DNA from: Alviniconcha marisindica
Lineage: Eukaryota > Mollusca > Gastropoda > Provannidae
Reading direction: 5' to 3'
Length of the DNA stretch: 64,000 nucleotides
Assembly: GCA_018857735.1 (NCBI GenBank)
Contig: JABMCL010003792.1
Coordinates: 250,001-314,000 of the forward strand
In this document: positions 44,775 to 64,000 of the stretch, in pieces
Layout of the letters: the number at the start of each line of letters is the position of its first letter
Position numbering within the stretch: the first letter of the stretch is position 1
Position numbers and translations under genes: made by a program
The notes under the pieces: model-generated
What the model saw: the letters and a program-made list of their open reading frames with translations, nothing else
The model's database searches: none
Told to the model about the DNA's origin: nothing

Positions 44775-46690
44775 ACACAATACGAGGTACCAAACCAAGA
44801 AACTGAATCCACCTTGTAGTCTTCAAAGGGGAATAAGTCTGGCTGACAAATTATTCAATATTTAGATCATATCTGTAATTGTATGTATATATTATATATG
44901 TCTGTAAGTATTTAAATTTCAGCTTAAAAGTGCCGTGTACTGCTGCAGGGAATGCATTGTGTAAAAAGAGATTTTGATATGATCAAGGAGCCTGAGTATT
45001 TATGTACTCTTATATATATTTATATATCTGCATTGCATGAAAGTAATTTTGATATGATAAAATGAGTGAGCCTAAATGTGCTCATATATTCATTGCATGA
45101 AAGTGAGTTTTATGTGATCATATTCATGAGCAAAATGTTCTCATATCTCATTAATTATATATATTATCTTGCTAGCGAAAGCAAACTACAAACTAAGTTA
45201 TGTTGATACATTTTGTTTTTAACATATTTTCATGCAATTTCACATTTGATAGTTGTCTGTGATATGTATAGAAATATTGGTGGTCATGAAAGGGACTTTG
45301 GAGTGAAATCTCTTTTTTTTTTGTTTTTTTTTTCAAAATGGGAAAGACTGAAACTGGAGAAAGAAAGGAGAAGAACAATGTACAGATCAACTCACATGTG
45401 CAACTTTGCTGAAATTAAAATGTTGAATGCATTCAAATGAATTCTACAGCTGATTCGCAGTCTTAGCAGAGTTTTAATGCACCTTTTTCTTTCCTACGTT
45501 TTATTTTCCAAGTTTGTTATAGGAGAACAGTCTCTATCCACAGCTGACAAATTATCAAGAAGCAAACTGTCATCTGTGACACATTGGAGGCTCAAAAGTC
45601 CAAGGGTAAAGAAAAAACAATGGAACATTTCAGAATCTGGACATTACACTAGGGATCTGGGGGTGGGGGGATAGGAGAGCTGCTGTAGCTGTCTAGGGCT
45701 TGCACCCCAGTATGGTTTCACGGAGCTAAATGGCATTCTAGGGCTAGCACCCCAGTGGGGGGCTGCATTGGTGTCCAAGAGTCACTCATATGAGGGTTCA
45801 GTGGGTTGTACTGGGCCAGCACTCTTCTGGGGGCTACATTGGCTGTTGAGGATTAGCACCCTTGTGGATGTATATTTAGAATAGAGGTTTTGAACTCAGG
45901 AGCTGTGTGAAAGTCGAGGCTGTCCTGGACTCCCATCCCTAATAAGCCTGTGGTTTCTGTGGACGTAAAGCAACACTTCAGCCAACCAACCAACCGGGTT
46001 TTAAACTGTCTCGACGAGGTTACGCAGGTAGAATGATTTCAGACCAGTGATTTCATCAGGTAGAACACGTAAGCCAAAAGCTGCAATATCTCGTTCAACA
46101 GTAACTAACTTCCCAAGGATCACAGCTTTCACCTGTAACTGACATCTTGTTTCGGTCATGTTGAATAGCAATAATCGTTTTGCACCTCCACTTTAGTGGC
46201 CATGCCTGGACGAACATCTGGTTTGTCTAATGTGCATTAAATGTTTACATGCATGCAATTGCAAAATTATTTTTTCATTGTCCAGCCCTGTGAAACCCTT
46301 CTTGGTCACACAGGAAAGAATAAATTATTGAAATTTGCTGCTTGTATGAGTTGATAGTGGATGTGGTTGCATGTGTTGTCAGAGCTGAAAGAAATGACAT
46401 GCACCACGTACACACTACACGTACAGGTTAATTACACCACATACACAATCGGATGAGGTGATCATCTACAGTTTATTCATCACATGTACATGGAATAGCA
46501 AATGGCATAGCACCAAAGATCATTTCAAACAATTGCATATACATTTCACTCTACACCAAATCACCGTTCAGTACCAAGCAACAGTACTGATCCTTTTTCT
46601 ATTCTCGGCACACAACTCTTGCCACTTGTCCTATATCATCATCCACAAAATACGTTCACACTGACATTATTTCATGCAACATCCACAGAC
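44775..46690. other. No gene seen between the kinase gene and the satellite
   Basis: A/T-rich non-coding DNA. A SINE tail fragment lies at 45890-45990 (CAGGAGCTGTGTGAAAGTCG, TTTCTGTGGACGTAAAGC). Duplicated short phrases such as GGGCTAGCACCCCAGT occur at 45700-45860. Confidence 0.5.
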
Positions 46691-47078
46691 CACTGTTCAC
46701 TTCATGGCATCCACTCACAACATTTATTCACCAAACATGCTCTTGTAGTTCTACACTATCCATAGCCCCTCACCACAAAGAAGACTACCTTGGGTGCATT
46801 TGTAACATCCAGAGATCACTATTTACTTAACGGGCTTGTAAAGGCAGTTTTTGTTTGCAACGGAACGTTGAAAATCGACCCAATTATGAAAGTCTAGTGC
46901 ACAACATGACCTTTAAATCTAATAAAATGTAAATGCCATGAAAGTAAGTAGGATTACGAAGGAAGACATGCGTGCCAATCAGGCCGAATTTCATCTGCTT
47001 GTTTTAATCTCAAAATACGCGCGAGATCCGTGACGTAGGTCTCTGACGTCACAAACAGACCACTGAGGCGAATGGCAA

Positions 47079-47338
47079 ATGAGGAGCGTTTTCACCATCA
47101 ATCGGTCCACAACGAAAATGCCACGTGAATGTGCGGCCGTGGGATGCGCAGAGCTGCAGACCAAAGGGTCATTGTTTTCCTTTCACACCTTCCCGAAAGA
47201 TAGCAGTCGAAGGAAGCTTCATCCTTGGAGATTCGAACTGGAAATTGTTCCAAGTCGGTTAACCTGTGGACACCCACACAGACATGAATTTTTTACTAAA
47301 GGGTATCGGTCAGGCATCGCCCGGCTTTCGCTAGGTTG
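47079..47338 (+). pseudogene. THAP-domain fragment (transposon-encoded)
   Basis: The ATG at 47118 starts MPRECAAVGCAELQTKG; an in-frame ATG lies earlier at 47079. The N-terminal half of a THAP finger is clear: MP, a Cys pair spaced by four residues, FSFHTFPKD and a conserved Trp. The downstream Cys-x2-His of the C2CH site is not recognisable, and the frame closes after 86 codons. THAP fingers bind DNA, and in transposons they recognise the element ends. It is probably a broken transposase exon, though a splice donor before the stop cannot be excluded. Confidence 0.55.
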
Positions 47339-49190
47339 ATCCTTGGTAGATGGAAGGAACGGTCTCTTTGGATGAAACCTCCATCCTTGCCAATTCTACA
47401 AGGAATATATCCAGACCGACCAAAGGACTCAGAAATACATTTTGACACCATGGCACCCAGTGCAAAGATTAAAATTAAAAAAGGGGAAAAACTTTTTCAC
47501 AAGAAACCGTCCAGAAAAAGAAAGGAAAATCAACAAAAGAGGCAAATGAACACACAAATCCTCAGCAAGAATGAACTCGTAATAAATGCAGAAGAAGCAG
47601 AAGAAGAAGGGAGAGAAAGAAAACAAACAAAAAACAAATGGACATGGTAAACATGGAGAAAAGAAAGGAAAAACAGGAGGTACCACTATTGAACTACCAA
47701 CAAATACCCCTGCCTTGTTTAAGAAACAAAACAAAAGCGAGGCAAAAAATCAATGAAAACAACCAAGAGAAAAGTAAAAGCTGAAAGGTAAACAGAAACT
47801 GGGCTGGCCTGTGCACCAATGAATAGTACAGGGCTTAGGGAAAAATAGTGGCACTCTCATGGGGCCGTGCTGAAGCCACGGCACCATTTGGTCGACATCT
47901 CAGTTTGTCCCTAATATGCTCTTTAGCATCTGAGAACATTAAGAAAGAAAGAAGGCAAAGACAGTAAGTCTAGCATGAATGCCTACAGCAGAAAAGGCCT
48001 GTAAGTAAGAAACAAATGCCTGTGACAAAAAAGAAAAAAGAAAGAAAGAACAGACCACAAATGCCTATGGCAAAGAAAGAAAGACCAAACCACAAATGTT
48101 GATGGCAAACGAAAAATGGCTGCCCTAATCAGGCAAGCAAACAGCTGACATCAAAACCACCTCAAAAATGCAAACGGGGGCCTACCTGCAAACATAAGGT
48201 GGAAAAAACACCACCAAATCACAACAGTCTAATAGACTACTGTCTGCAACAAATGAGTGGATGACTACATTGACTACATTTGTTGCAGCCATAAGAGCAC
48301 AGAGCAAAAATAACTGTGCTGACAAACAGATGGAAAGCCAAATTAACCATAACTAACATGAATCTTAACTAACTCTAACTAACCCCTCACTAACCCGGCT
48401 TCCATCTAGAAAAATAAAGGCTGCAGACTGATAAAGCAAATCGCTAAACAGGACTACCAAGGACAAAGCATCGGGATGTAAACAAATGCAGACGAAAAGA
48501 GAAATGCAAAATGGCTGCCCTAATCAGGCAAGTTAACAAGCAAGTACGAAATGGCCAATAAACCAGAGATAAAAAAAGAAAGAACGCATGGTGGAAAAGA
48601 AGAGGAAAAGAGAGAAAAACAAAACAACAACACTTCTGAAAAGAAAGAGGAGGCAAGAAATGTCAGCGAGCAACGAGACAAAGGCTGGATACATGTAATC
48701 CATGTACACGATACAATTAATCCATTCAGCCGACAACAGCACGGCAGGGCAACAGACGCTCACGAACTACCCCACACAAAGAAAGAATGAGCGGTTCGTT
48801 AAACATCGAGACTACCCCCCTCACTTGTACATCGTAAACGAACGATATAAATCGAGAAACAAAAGGGCAAGCCAAGAGAAAAAACAGTGAATGGCAAGAA
48901 CCGGCAACTAGCCCACCCCCAAACCCTAACCCAGGGAGGCCACGAAATCGCTAGTCTATTGAACTAGAACGAACAAACCTTTTTCATCATTACATTATGA
49001 TGAAACAAACAAGGCTAAACTGGAGAAAAAAAAGCCCAATAAAAGGCAGGCTCCCTGATGAGGTCTAGCCTGTAGTGAAAGCTAGAGTAAATACAACGAA
49101 AAAGACCGAAACGCCACACAAGGCTCGAGAAAGATGAAATAACAAGGGGGAATAAACAAAGGCCCAACTACTGAAAAGGAGTTTCATCCC
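47336..49190. other. Interior of the Kolobok-like element, no intact gene
   Basis: A/purine-rich sequence with many short Lys/Glu-rich open frames and no recognisable transposase core. Confidence 0.5.
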
Positions 49191-49846
49191 TCTATGTTGT
49201 TTCGAAATCCTCTTTATATTATTTGAACTGGACATTTTTCCAAGTCAGTTGCCCTGTGGACACTCACACAGACCTGACTTCCACGTTTGGTTGCTGGTCT
49301 GTTTGTGACAGTCACTGCCCGACCGTTGACCTTTAGCCTAAAATAGCTCTTGCGGAATCTTGCATTCAAAATGGCGCTGGTTTGAAACGTTCAGTTGACC
49401 ATATTTTCCAACCTTTTTGCCAAAGTAAACGCATTACAACCTAGTCGAGGCCTGATTTTTTTTTAAACAAGTGAGCAATAGACCGTTTCTTCTCTTCGAA
49501 CGTTAGTACGGACCTACATGTTGTTTTGAAACGATTTGGAGTGATTTTGTGGCCTGAAACTGCCTTTACAGGCCCTTTAACAGCATTCCCTCGCAACAGT
49601 TGTTCACCAAACATTCGTTCACCAAACATGTTCTAGTTCTACACACACCCATAGCCCCTTGCCACAAAGAAGACTACCTTGGGTGCATTTGCAACATCCA
49701 GAGATCACTGTTCACTTCACAGCATCCACTCCCAACATTTATTCACCAAACATGCTCTTGTTGTTCTACACACATCCATAAAAGACTATCTTGGGTGCAT
49801 TTGCAATGTCCAGAGACCACTGTTCACTTCACAGCATCCACTCACA

Positions 49847-49852
49847 TTTATT
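49847..49852 (-). terminator. Candidate LIN52 polyadenylation signal
   Basis: AATAAA on the minus strand about 315 nt beyond the LIN52 stop. It lies within a satellite unit, and further copies occur at about 49737. Confidence 0.25.
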
Positions 49853-50165
49853 CACCAAACATACTCGTAGTTCCACACACATCAATAACCCCTCACCACA
49901 CAGAAGACTCGGCCTTCAGTGCGTATAAGACATGCGCCTGGTACCAACCACTACTTTTGTATGGAAGGTTGCTGCTGGGCTGCACTCCATGCATCTAAAG
50001 GCAGAGGTGTGTGTGTCCCCAAGGTTCAGTTCATGCATGTTAAAGCTCACTTGACTGGCATCAACGCAGACATTCAGCAACTGACATTGACTGAAAACTT
50101 GTGCATCCATCCACCCCACTCATTCAGCTCAGATCTCTCGGCATAACACTCCTTCACTCTCTCGC

Positions 50166-52312
50166 TCAAAATCTGTTCTTGGGTTTTTCAAGGATGTTCA
50201 GGAACTTGCCGCGGGTCATTTCTCGTGCTGCAACAAGTGAATGAAGCCATGAAGGTTTTAAATGACAAAAAGCACCCTCACTTCCCACTCACCATTGTAA
50301 CTATCATCCCTGTAGAAGTGGCTGCCTATACAAAACAATCTACAAAATAGCCCCATGGCCTGTCATCTTTATCTATATACCCAAAAGGACATGGGGCCGT
50401 ATGTACGTAGATTATAACAAATAAGAAACAAGATACAGTTGGTAAGCCATTCCGGGTTCCACCAGCTCTCATTCTTTTCTCCATCACTGCTGCAGTGACC
50501 TGCATGCACTTTATCAGAGTCCATGATTTAGAGGTCAGGACTACTACCGCAGAATCTCACCACTGTAGCGTGTAGAGTAAGAACAGCGTGTGTGCTTTTC
50601 TTCACAGATTACTGACCATCATTTTTCTTCACAGATTATTGTCCATCACAGCGACTGCTTGCTCCAAAGTTTCTAAAAAGTTCTATTCCCAACCAAATTC
50701 ATCAATACCATCAAGCCAGACATCTGGGGACAACTGGAACACCAAAGACGACGATGTTCACCCACCTTCATCCAGCCCAAGCTGGTAAGCCAGGTTCTGC
50801 AAGCCGCGTACTTTCTCCATCAACTGGGCCGCTGTCAGGCTGCCAAACTCTGCAACACCATTGACAAATCAATGCCACTATATACAGTGTGATGTCCATG
50901 GTCAGGGTTCATACAGAAAAATCCTTTTAAAATTCACAAACTTTTTCACAAAACCTGGGATGATGCCTGCAGTATGGCACGGAAAAGCAGCACGAAGGTA
51001 TGCAACTACCCTGCACATCTGGTACAGGGGCACAGCCCTTCCTGCAGCCGATGCACTCTATCAGTCAAAACTGATAGGAAGTGCGTTCTTTGTGATTTCA
51101 CATGGCATTTAAAAATATATTATTTTTTTTATCTACTGTTCAGTCTTGGAAATGCAGTTTCTGACCGATAAGCTGATAGTTTTTCCATAGCACTCTGAAG
51201 ACCACAAAATTCACAAACTTTCACAGAACCCACTCAGTTTTCACAGACATTCAAGGCCTTGAAAAGCATATATCCCATTTTCCCCAAACTTTCAAAGACT
51301 GTGCAAACCCTGCCACACAAATGCAATGAAATAATGGATAGCTCTTATAACAGCACAAATCTTTTTGCAAAACAAAAACTCAACGCGCTAGCACACACCA
51401 TTCATACATATACATAATGCACGTAGACATGCACAAACTCTATCCTCACAGGAATGGTCTGTCTAGGTTTGTGAAAAGACCTGTCTAAAAAGGAAAGTCT
51501 CGAGACGGCTCTTGAACCCCGACAGAGTAAAGGCAGGCAGGCAGCAAATTCCAGAGAGATGATGAAAATAGATGTTCAGGGGTGGAAAATCCCTCCACCC
51601 CCACCCCCCACATTTAGGGGTGGGAAATCCCCCCCTGCACCCCCCTACAGCAGCCTTATAACAATTCAACATCATCAACCCATTTGCTGGCTGCAAAGTA
51701 AGAGCCGGAGGAAGGAAAACAATAACCAATGGAAATCTGACCTTGCAAGAGGTCAATGTCATCTTTCTCAAGGTCAGCCAGCCATTTGGGAGGACATTCC
51801 GCATTGTTTGTAGGCTGCACAAAATGATTTGAACATTTAATAGACCCAGTAAACAGACTGATACCACACAAAATGATTTGAATGTTTGTAGACCAAATAC
51901 ATAGACTAATACTAATAGTAATACCACACAAAATGATTTGAACATTTGTAAACCCAGTGAATAGACTAATACCACACAAAATGATTTGAACATTTGTAAA
52001 CCCAATGAACAGACTAATGACTGTAAATGATTACTTGTGCATGTGGTTTTGTCATGGAGCACATGATGGTCTGGTCCAATGCTGACTAACTTTTTTTAGG
52101 GAAAAAGAATCTCAGTCACAGGAAATCCACCTATTTGTTGTTCCAATTTCTATCAGTATCAGTGCTGTTACTGCTAACCACCATTTCCGTCTTCAGCCCC
52201 TCTCCAAAACAACAGACCCGCCATGTTTTCCTCTCTTGCTCTTGCACTGCTCTTTCTCTGATGTAGCCCCTGGTCATCATCTGTTGAAGTTGCTTTGAAA
52301 CTGTGTATTGTG

Positions 52313-52363
<51 letters not shown>

Positions 52364-54767
52364 TGTGCATGTGTGTGTGCATGTGTGTGTGTGCATGCGT
52401 GTGCATGTGTGTGTGTGTAAACAAAAACAAAACAAAACGTAACCTGCAAGTGGCTCTGAATCTGATCAGTTAATACTTACACTTCTGGCTGCTGCAAACT
52501 CTGACACACCTGGAACTGTACACCAATAATTTGTTTCATTAAAGGACACGGAAAACAAGAACACACAAATGCATCCACATAAGCTAAAATTCAGCAGAAA
52601 CAATACAGCCTTTCGAATATAACATGTAAAAGTTTACACCCAGAAAGGACATTTTCACACACCTGGAGGCACACACACATGCACAACACACACACACACA
52701 CACACACACATGCAGCATTTGATACACACAAAGATCTTTAACAAACTTACAAAGACTTTAAAGTGAAGGTCCAACTGAAGCCTTCTAGTTGAACAATAAC
52801 ATAAAGTACACACAATGAACCACTACATCTACGGTCGGAGCCTGCCGTACTATTACTATTATTATAAAAACTACATGACTCATACAGTCATAGTATACAT
52901 AACTAAATAACCACAGTAAACCGGGGTGGGGGGAAGGGGGTGCGCTACAGTTTAATTATGCAAAGTGTAAATATTCAATGCATAACTTATTTTTTCTTTC
53001 CTTGCTTTCTTCAATGTGACTGAATTTTGCTCACAAGTATACCTCTAATCTATTTGGTCTCCCATAGCTTTGTTTTTGAGAACAAAGAGTAAGAGAAGGC
53101 GGTGACTGTAAAACTGAACTTACTTTGTTCCGGCCACAGCTCTGGGGACGCCCTGAGTTTCTCCAGACTTAGCAGCTGATCCTCTTCTCCCCCGGTCTGG
53201 TAGCCTGCCAGTGGATCAAGCAGGTCATGGTCAATGACAATGTCCACATGTATGCATACCACCACGTTTACTCCACAGTCATCAAAGTTAAAACATTTTT
53301 CACACAACTAAGTAATGGCCCTTTAGGTTAACTAAACAGCAAAGTGCGACAAAAAGATTTCCTTTAATAGTGGAGCTTTGAGTTTGTCTTCTGTAAGACT
53401 AAGAGTGAATGAGCTGTTCACACTCCATCAGTAGACAGTTTTGACTGTCAGTGTCAGAGCCTTCCTAAGGTCTTAGCTCTGCATCAGTATGACACCCCAT
53501 GTGTTTGCCCATCATTGGCATTATAAATACAAGTGCCAGACAACTTGATCCTTGCAATCCACTGATAACAATATACAGGCAAACTGACCATGACACCATT
53601 GATAGGATTTCATATCTGGCATATGCAATGGACTGTAACTTATCATGTAGTTGCCATGGTCTGACTCCTGGAGGTGATGCTGACACAGTGACAGGGTGAA
53701 CTATTTTTTAGTTGTTCCAAATAAACATGTGCATAGGAATTAGCATGCATTAATATTATTGCATATTGTTAAACTTACTCAAAGATTCCATGTCCACCTT
53801 TTGACAGGAAATGCCTAAAGGCTAATGGAACTTTGGAATTGGAAGGTGGCATGAAAAAAAAGAAGCACAATACATTAACGGTATTTTGCAAAAATCAAAA
53901 TGCTGACTGTGGTGTACTTGTATTTGTTCCTAATTGAAGAAGAAGAAAATTTCCAGGTGGTTTTTGTCTTACAAAGTTACAGCAAGTTACCGAATGTTTA
54001 CACTATTAGTAGTATTAGTATTACTATTAGTATGACTGTGTTTGTACTATTTGGTATTAATATTCTAAATAGCATGTACTTCAACTTCAAGACAGTTCAG
54101 GGATTTTAATGTCTTTTTACCTGCAGGTGCACTATCAAGTATCATTTGACACTATGGCAGTGCCTCCACAACACACAGTGTGTGTTTGCTGCATGGAAAA
54201 TGAAAGGAAACTTTGTATCACAGACAACATTACATGCTTTCAAGAACAGTTAGGGGTAAATTGTGAATGAAACTGTTTGAGGTAAACAAAAGCAAAAATC
54301 AGCATAAAAATTCAATAAATGAATACTGCTGTGCATTTTAGTATTTTAGTTTTTACACCATGCTCCTGGGATTGGTAATTTTACTACCTTTACTACCGTT
54401 AATCATTGTTCATGCTCCTGGTCATTTATGACAATAATACCTTTGGTATTTAAAACGTCTTTCACTCTTTGCACATTCTGATTGATGTGCATATTTCGTA
54501 ATTTACCTATTTTAATACTAATAATAGTATAGTGTCTATAACTAGTAATATTACTAATAACTGAAGTTACATTTTTGTAATTTTATACTTTCATTTTCAA
54601 TTAAAACCTTGGGTATATAATATAGATCTGTATAAAAAATCTACAGAGGTGTTTTGCGTGGGGAGATCCCGCGCTGTACATTCCGTTTTAAAGTTATATT
54701 AGACCGTTCAAATCGCCAAACAAAATAATTCACCTGCTTGCGGGTTGTTACCACTGCTTGCAGCCAT
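50166..54767 (-). CDS. LIN52: LIN52, MuvB/DREAM complex subunit (complete)
   Basis: Six exons on the minus strand: 54767-54734, 53204-53124, 52515-52481 (a 35 nt microexon), 51814-51742, 50849-50766 and 50227-50166. All are GT-AG, all phases match, and they total 369 nt or 122 aa (human about 116). Recognised by near-identity to human LIN52: ASPELWPEQ, PPKWLADLEKDDIDLL, MEKVRGLQNLAYQLGLDE and REMTRGKFLNILEKPK. LIN52 is a scaffold of the MuvB core and joins the p130/p107-E2F repressor or the B-MYB activator in cell-cycle gene control. The LxSxExL pocket-binding motif is present at residues 22-28 (LLSLEKL). Ser31 in RASPEL corresponds to human Ser28, the DYRK1A site that switches the complex to DREAM. 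The ATG context is AAAATGG. It shares its upstream region with ALDH6A1. Confidence 0.96.
51825..52020. repeat. Minisatellite next to the LIN52 exon 4 acceptor
   Basis: About four units of roughly 55 bp (CACACAAAATGATTTGAACA, GTAAACCCAGTGAATAGACT). On the LIN52 strand each unit repeats the sequence just before the acceptor: TTCAAATCATTTTGTGCAG at the true site, TTCAAATCATTTTGTGTGG in the copies. Confidence 0.9.
52316..52418. repeat. (GT)n microsatellite
   Basis: A GT run, then GTGTGCAT variants, in the LIN52 intron after the 35 nt exon. Confidence 0.95.
53205..54733 (-). other. LIN52 intron 1
   Basis: A/T-rich, no exon seen. Near its 5' end, at 54720-54707 on the minus strand, TTTGGCGATTTGAA combines an E2F/CDE-like GGCG with the CHR hexamer TTTGAA. 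Confidence 0.6.
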
Positions 54768-55015
54768 TTTGAATACGCGCACTTGGCCGATGCAGTCACA
54801 TGACATCAAGAAGCTTACTTTTGTCAAATTACAAAAGAAATTTACAAATGGTTATTAAGCGTCCTAGTTTCTTGCTTGTAGACTGCAAGTATGCTTCCAA
54901 TTTGTTTTTTAATGACTGCATTTATTTTCTTCGCGTTTTGACACACCTCAATTTGAGGTCAAGGTCATCAGACCCAAATCCCATTTGGCCAGAGAAGGAC
55001 GGTGACCTGACCAAG
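54768..55015. promoter_or_regulatory. Shared LIN52 / ALDH6A1 bidirectional promoter region
   Basis: The two start codons lie 248 bp apart on opposite strands. Sequence near the LIN52 ATG includes ATACGCGCAC and the E-box-like TCACATGAC. No TATA box is obvious. Part of this interval is transcribed as the 5' UTR of one or both genes. An ATG at 54800 is in frame with the ALDH6A1 start and open throughout, so a longer N-terminus is formally possible. Confidence 0.6.
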
Positions 55016-63398
<8,383 letters not shown>

Positions 63399-63473
63399 GT
63401 GAGTATCCAGCATTGCCTCCTGTCTTTGCCAGCGAACATTTGCATGCTCTCATTCACGCGCATGTGCACACGC

Positions 63474-63672
63474 GCATACACACATGCAGCAACACACAGT
63501 TACCCATATATACGCACATGCATGCACACATTCATGCACACATGAGTGCACACACATGCATGCATGCACACATTCATGTGCACATGAGTGCACACACATG
63601 CATGCATGCACACATTCATGTGCACATGAGTGCACACACATGCATGCATGCACACATTCATTACACACACAA

Positions 63673-63761
<89 letters not shown>
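63474..63761. repeat. CA / ATGCATGCACACATTCA repeats
   Basis: A short higher-order repeat (CATGCATGCACACATTCATG, about 54 bp period) followed by a pure CA run of about 90 bp. Confidence 0.9.
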
Positions 63762-63762
<1 letters not shown>

Positions 63763-63764
63763 TA

Positions 63765-63998
63765 ATTGGTTTTTAATGCCCAGTAGACCATGACAGTTAT
63801 ATAAGGGTGAAATACACTCACACACACACAATACACGTTCAGGAGCTGTGTGAGAGTCGAGGTGGCCGTCCTGGGCTGTCCGTCCTAACGAGCCTTCTGG
63901 TTTCCGTGGACGTAAATAATTATTGAACCATGCTTCGGCATTGGTCACAACTTGTCCCTAATATGTCACTGACATCTGAGGACATTAAGCATCACTTC
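63765..63998 (+). mobile_element. SINE-like element, head and tail
   Basis: The head TTGGTTTTTAATGCCCAGTA resembles 59571-59620. The tail runs CAGGAGCTGTGTGAGAGTCG, CTTCTGGTTTCCGTGGACGT, CATGCTTCGGCATTGGTC, TGAGGACATTAAGCATCACT. This is the most complete copy in the window. It sits directly after the CA run and reaches the right edge. Confidence 0.7.
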
Positions 63999-64000
63999 AC

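Larger units (their letters stand above)
46831..49576 (+). mobile_element. Kolobok-like DNA transposon with TTAA duplication
   Basis: TTAA lies on both sides (46827-46830 and 49577-49580). The ends are inverted: CGGGCTTGTAAAGGCAG on the left and AGGGCCTGTAAAGGCAG on the right when reversed, matching at 15 of 17 positions. Total length is 2,746 bp. Inside is a THAP zinc-finger start. The combination of a TTAA target site with a THAP-type protein is characteristic of the Kolobok superfamily. No full transposase is present, so the copy is probably non-autonomous or decayed. A 60-70 bp piece of the THAP region (47236-47290) is repeated at about 49225-49290. A SINE-tail-like piece (CAGTTTGTCCCTAATATGCT) at 47900-47945 suggests a nested insertion. 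Confidence 0.65.
46690..49905. repeat. Satellite of about 120 bp, split by a transposon
   Basis: Units with CATTTATTCACCAAACATGC, CTTGGGTGCATTTGCAACAT and CAGAGATCACTGTTCACTTC occur at 46690-46826 and again at 49590-49905. The Kolobok-like element sits between the two parts. Confidence 0.85.

Noticed and set aside
46827..49580. piggyBac assignment for the TTAA element
   Set aside because: piggyBac also uses TTAA, but its ends usually begin CCY and it carries no THAP finger. Kolobok fits both features better, though a full transposase is needed to be sure.
52131..52449. Minus-strand Thr-His frames near the (GT)n tract as LIN52 coding sequence
   Set aside because: LIN52 phases close perfectly without them. 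They translate a GT microsatellite in an intron.
54800..55015. ATG at 54800 (MTSRSLLLSNYKRNL) as an upstream ALDH6A1 start
   Set aside because: It is in frame, but the leader would be nearly 100 residues against about 35-40 in human, and it approaches the LIN52 start. It is kept only as a possibility.

Overview
The window is eukaryotic nuclear DNA with spliced genes, GT-AG introns, very dense microsatellites and minisatellites, and SINE-like dispersed repeats. Protein matches, intron density and repeat style suggest a marine lophotrochozoan, most likely a gastropod mollusc; the taxon is an inference. Most open frames in the window are artefacts of (GA)n, (CA)n and poly-G tracts. Four real genes were recovered by joining exons whose splice sites and reading phases agree.

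Left third (about 6-19 kb, minus strand): a BH3-only pro-apoptotic protein of BIM/BMF type. A long first coding exon (16968-15912) carries a TQT dynein-light-chain motif. A second exon (7357-7101) carries the BH3 helix with core LRRISDEF. A last exon (6259-6089) carries a hydrophobic tail. A separate ATG exon (7616-7574) ends in the same phase as the long exon, so it predicts a short isoform without the dynein motif. The 8 kb between them is an intron full of GA/CT tracts, poly-G and four copies of an 80-90 bp GA-flanked module.

Middle (about 21-45 kb, plus strand): a CMGC kinase of the DYRK/HIPK group. Ten phase-compatible exons encode the catalytic domain, and a very long low-complexity tail built from coding minisatellites follows. 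The tail is open for about 5.1 kb except for one in-frame stop (39220-39222), and its frame breaks near 41343. Nearly every intron of this gene holds a minisatellite made from its own splice-site region. The same pattern appears in the two genes to the right.

46.7-49.9 kb: a 2,746 bp DNA transposon flanked by TTAA, with 17 bp terminal inverted repeats and a THAP zinc-finger fragment. These traits fit the Kolobok superfamily. It sits inside a satellite array.

Right third: LIN52 (minus, six exons, complete, 122 aa, a DREAM/MuvB subunit) and the 5' half of ALDH6A1 (plus, eight exons, 254 codons, mitochondrial methylmalonate-semialdehyde dehydrogenase) lie head to head, with start codons about 250 bp apart. 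The human orthologues are neighbours in the same orientation, so this looks like an ancient bidirectional pair. ALDH6A1 runs off the right edge. No rRNA, tRNA or CRISPR was seen.
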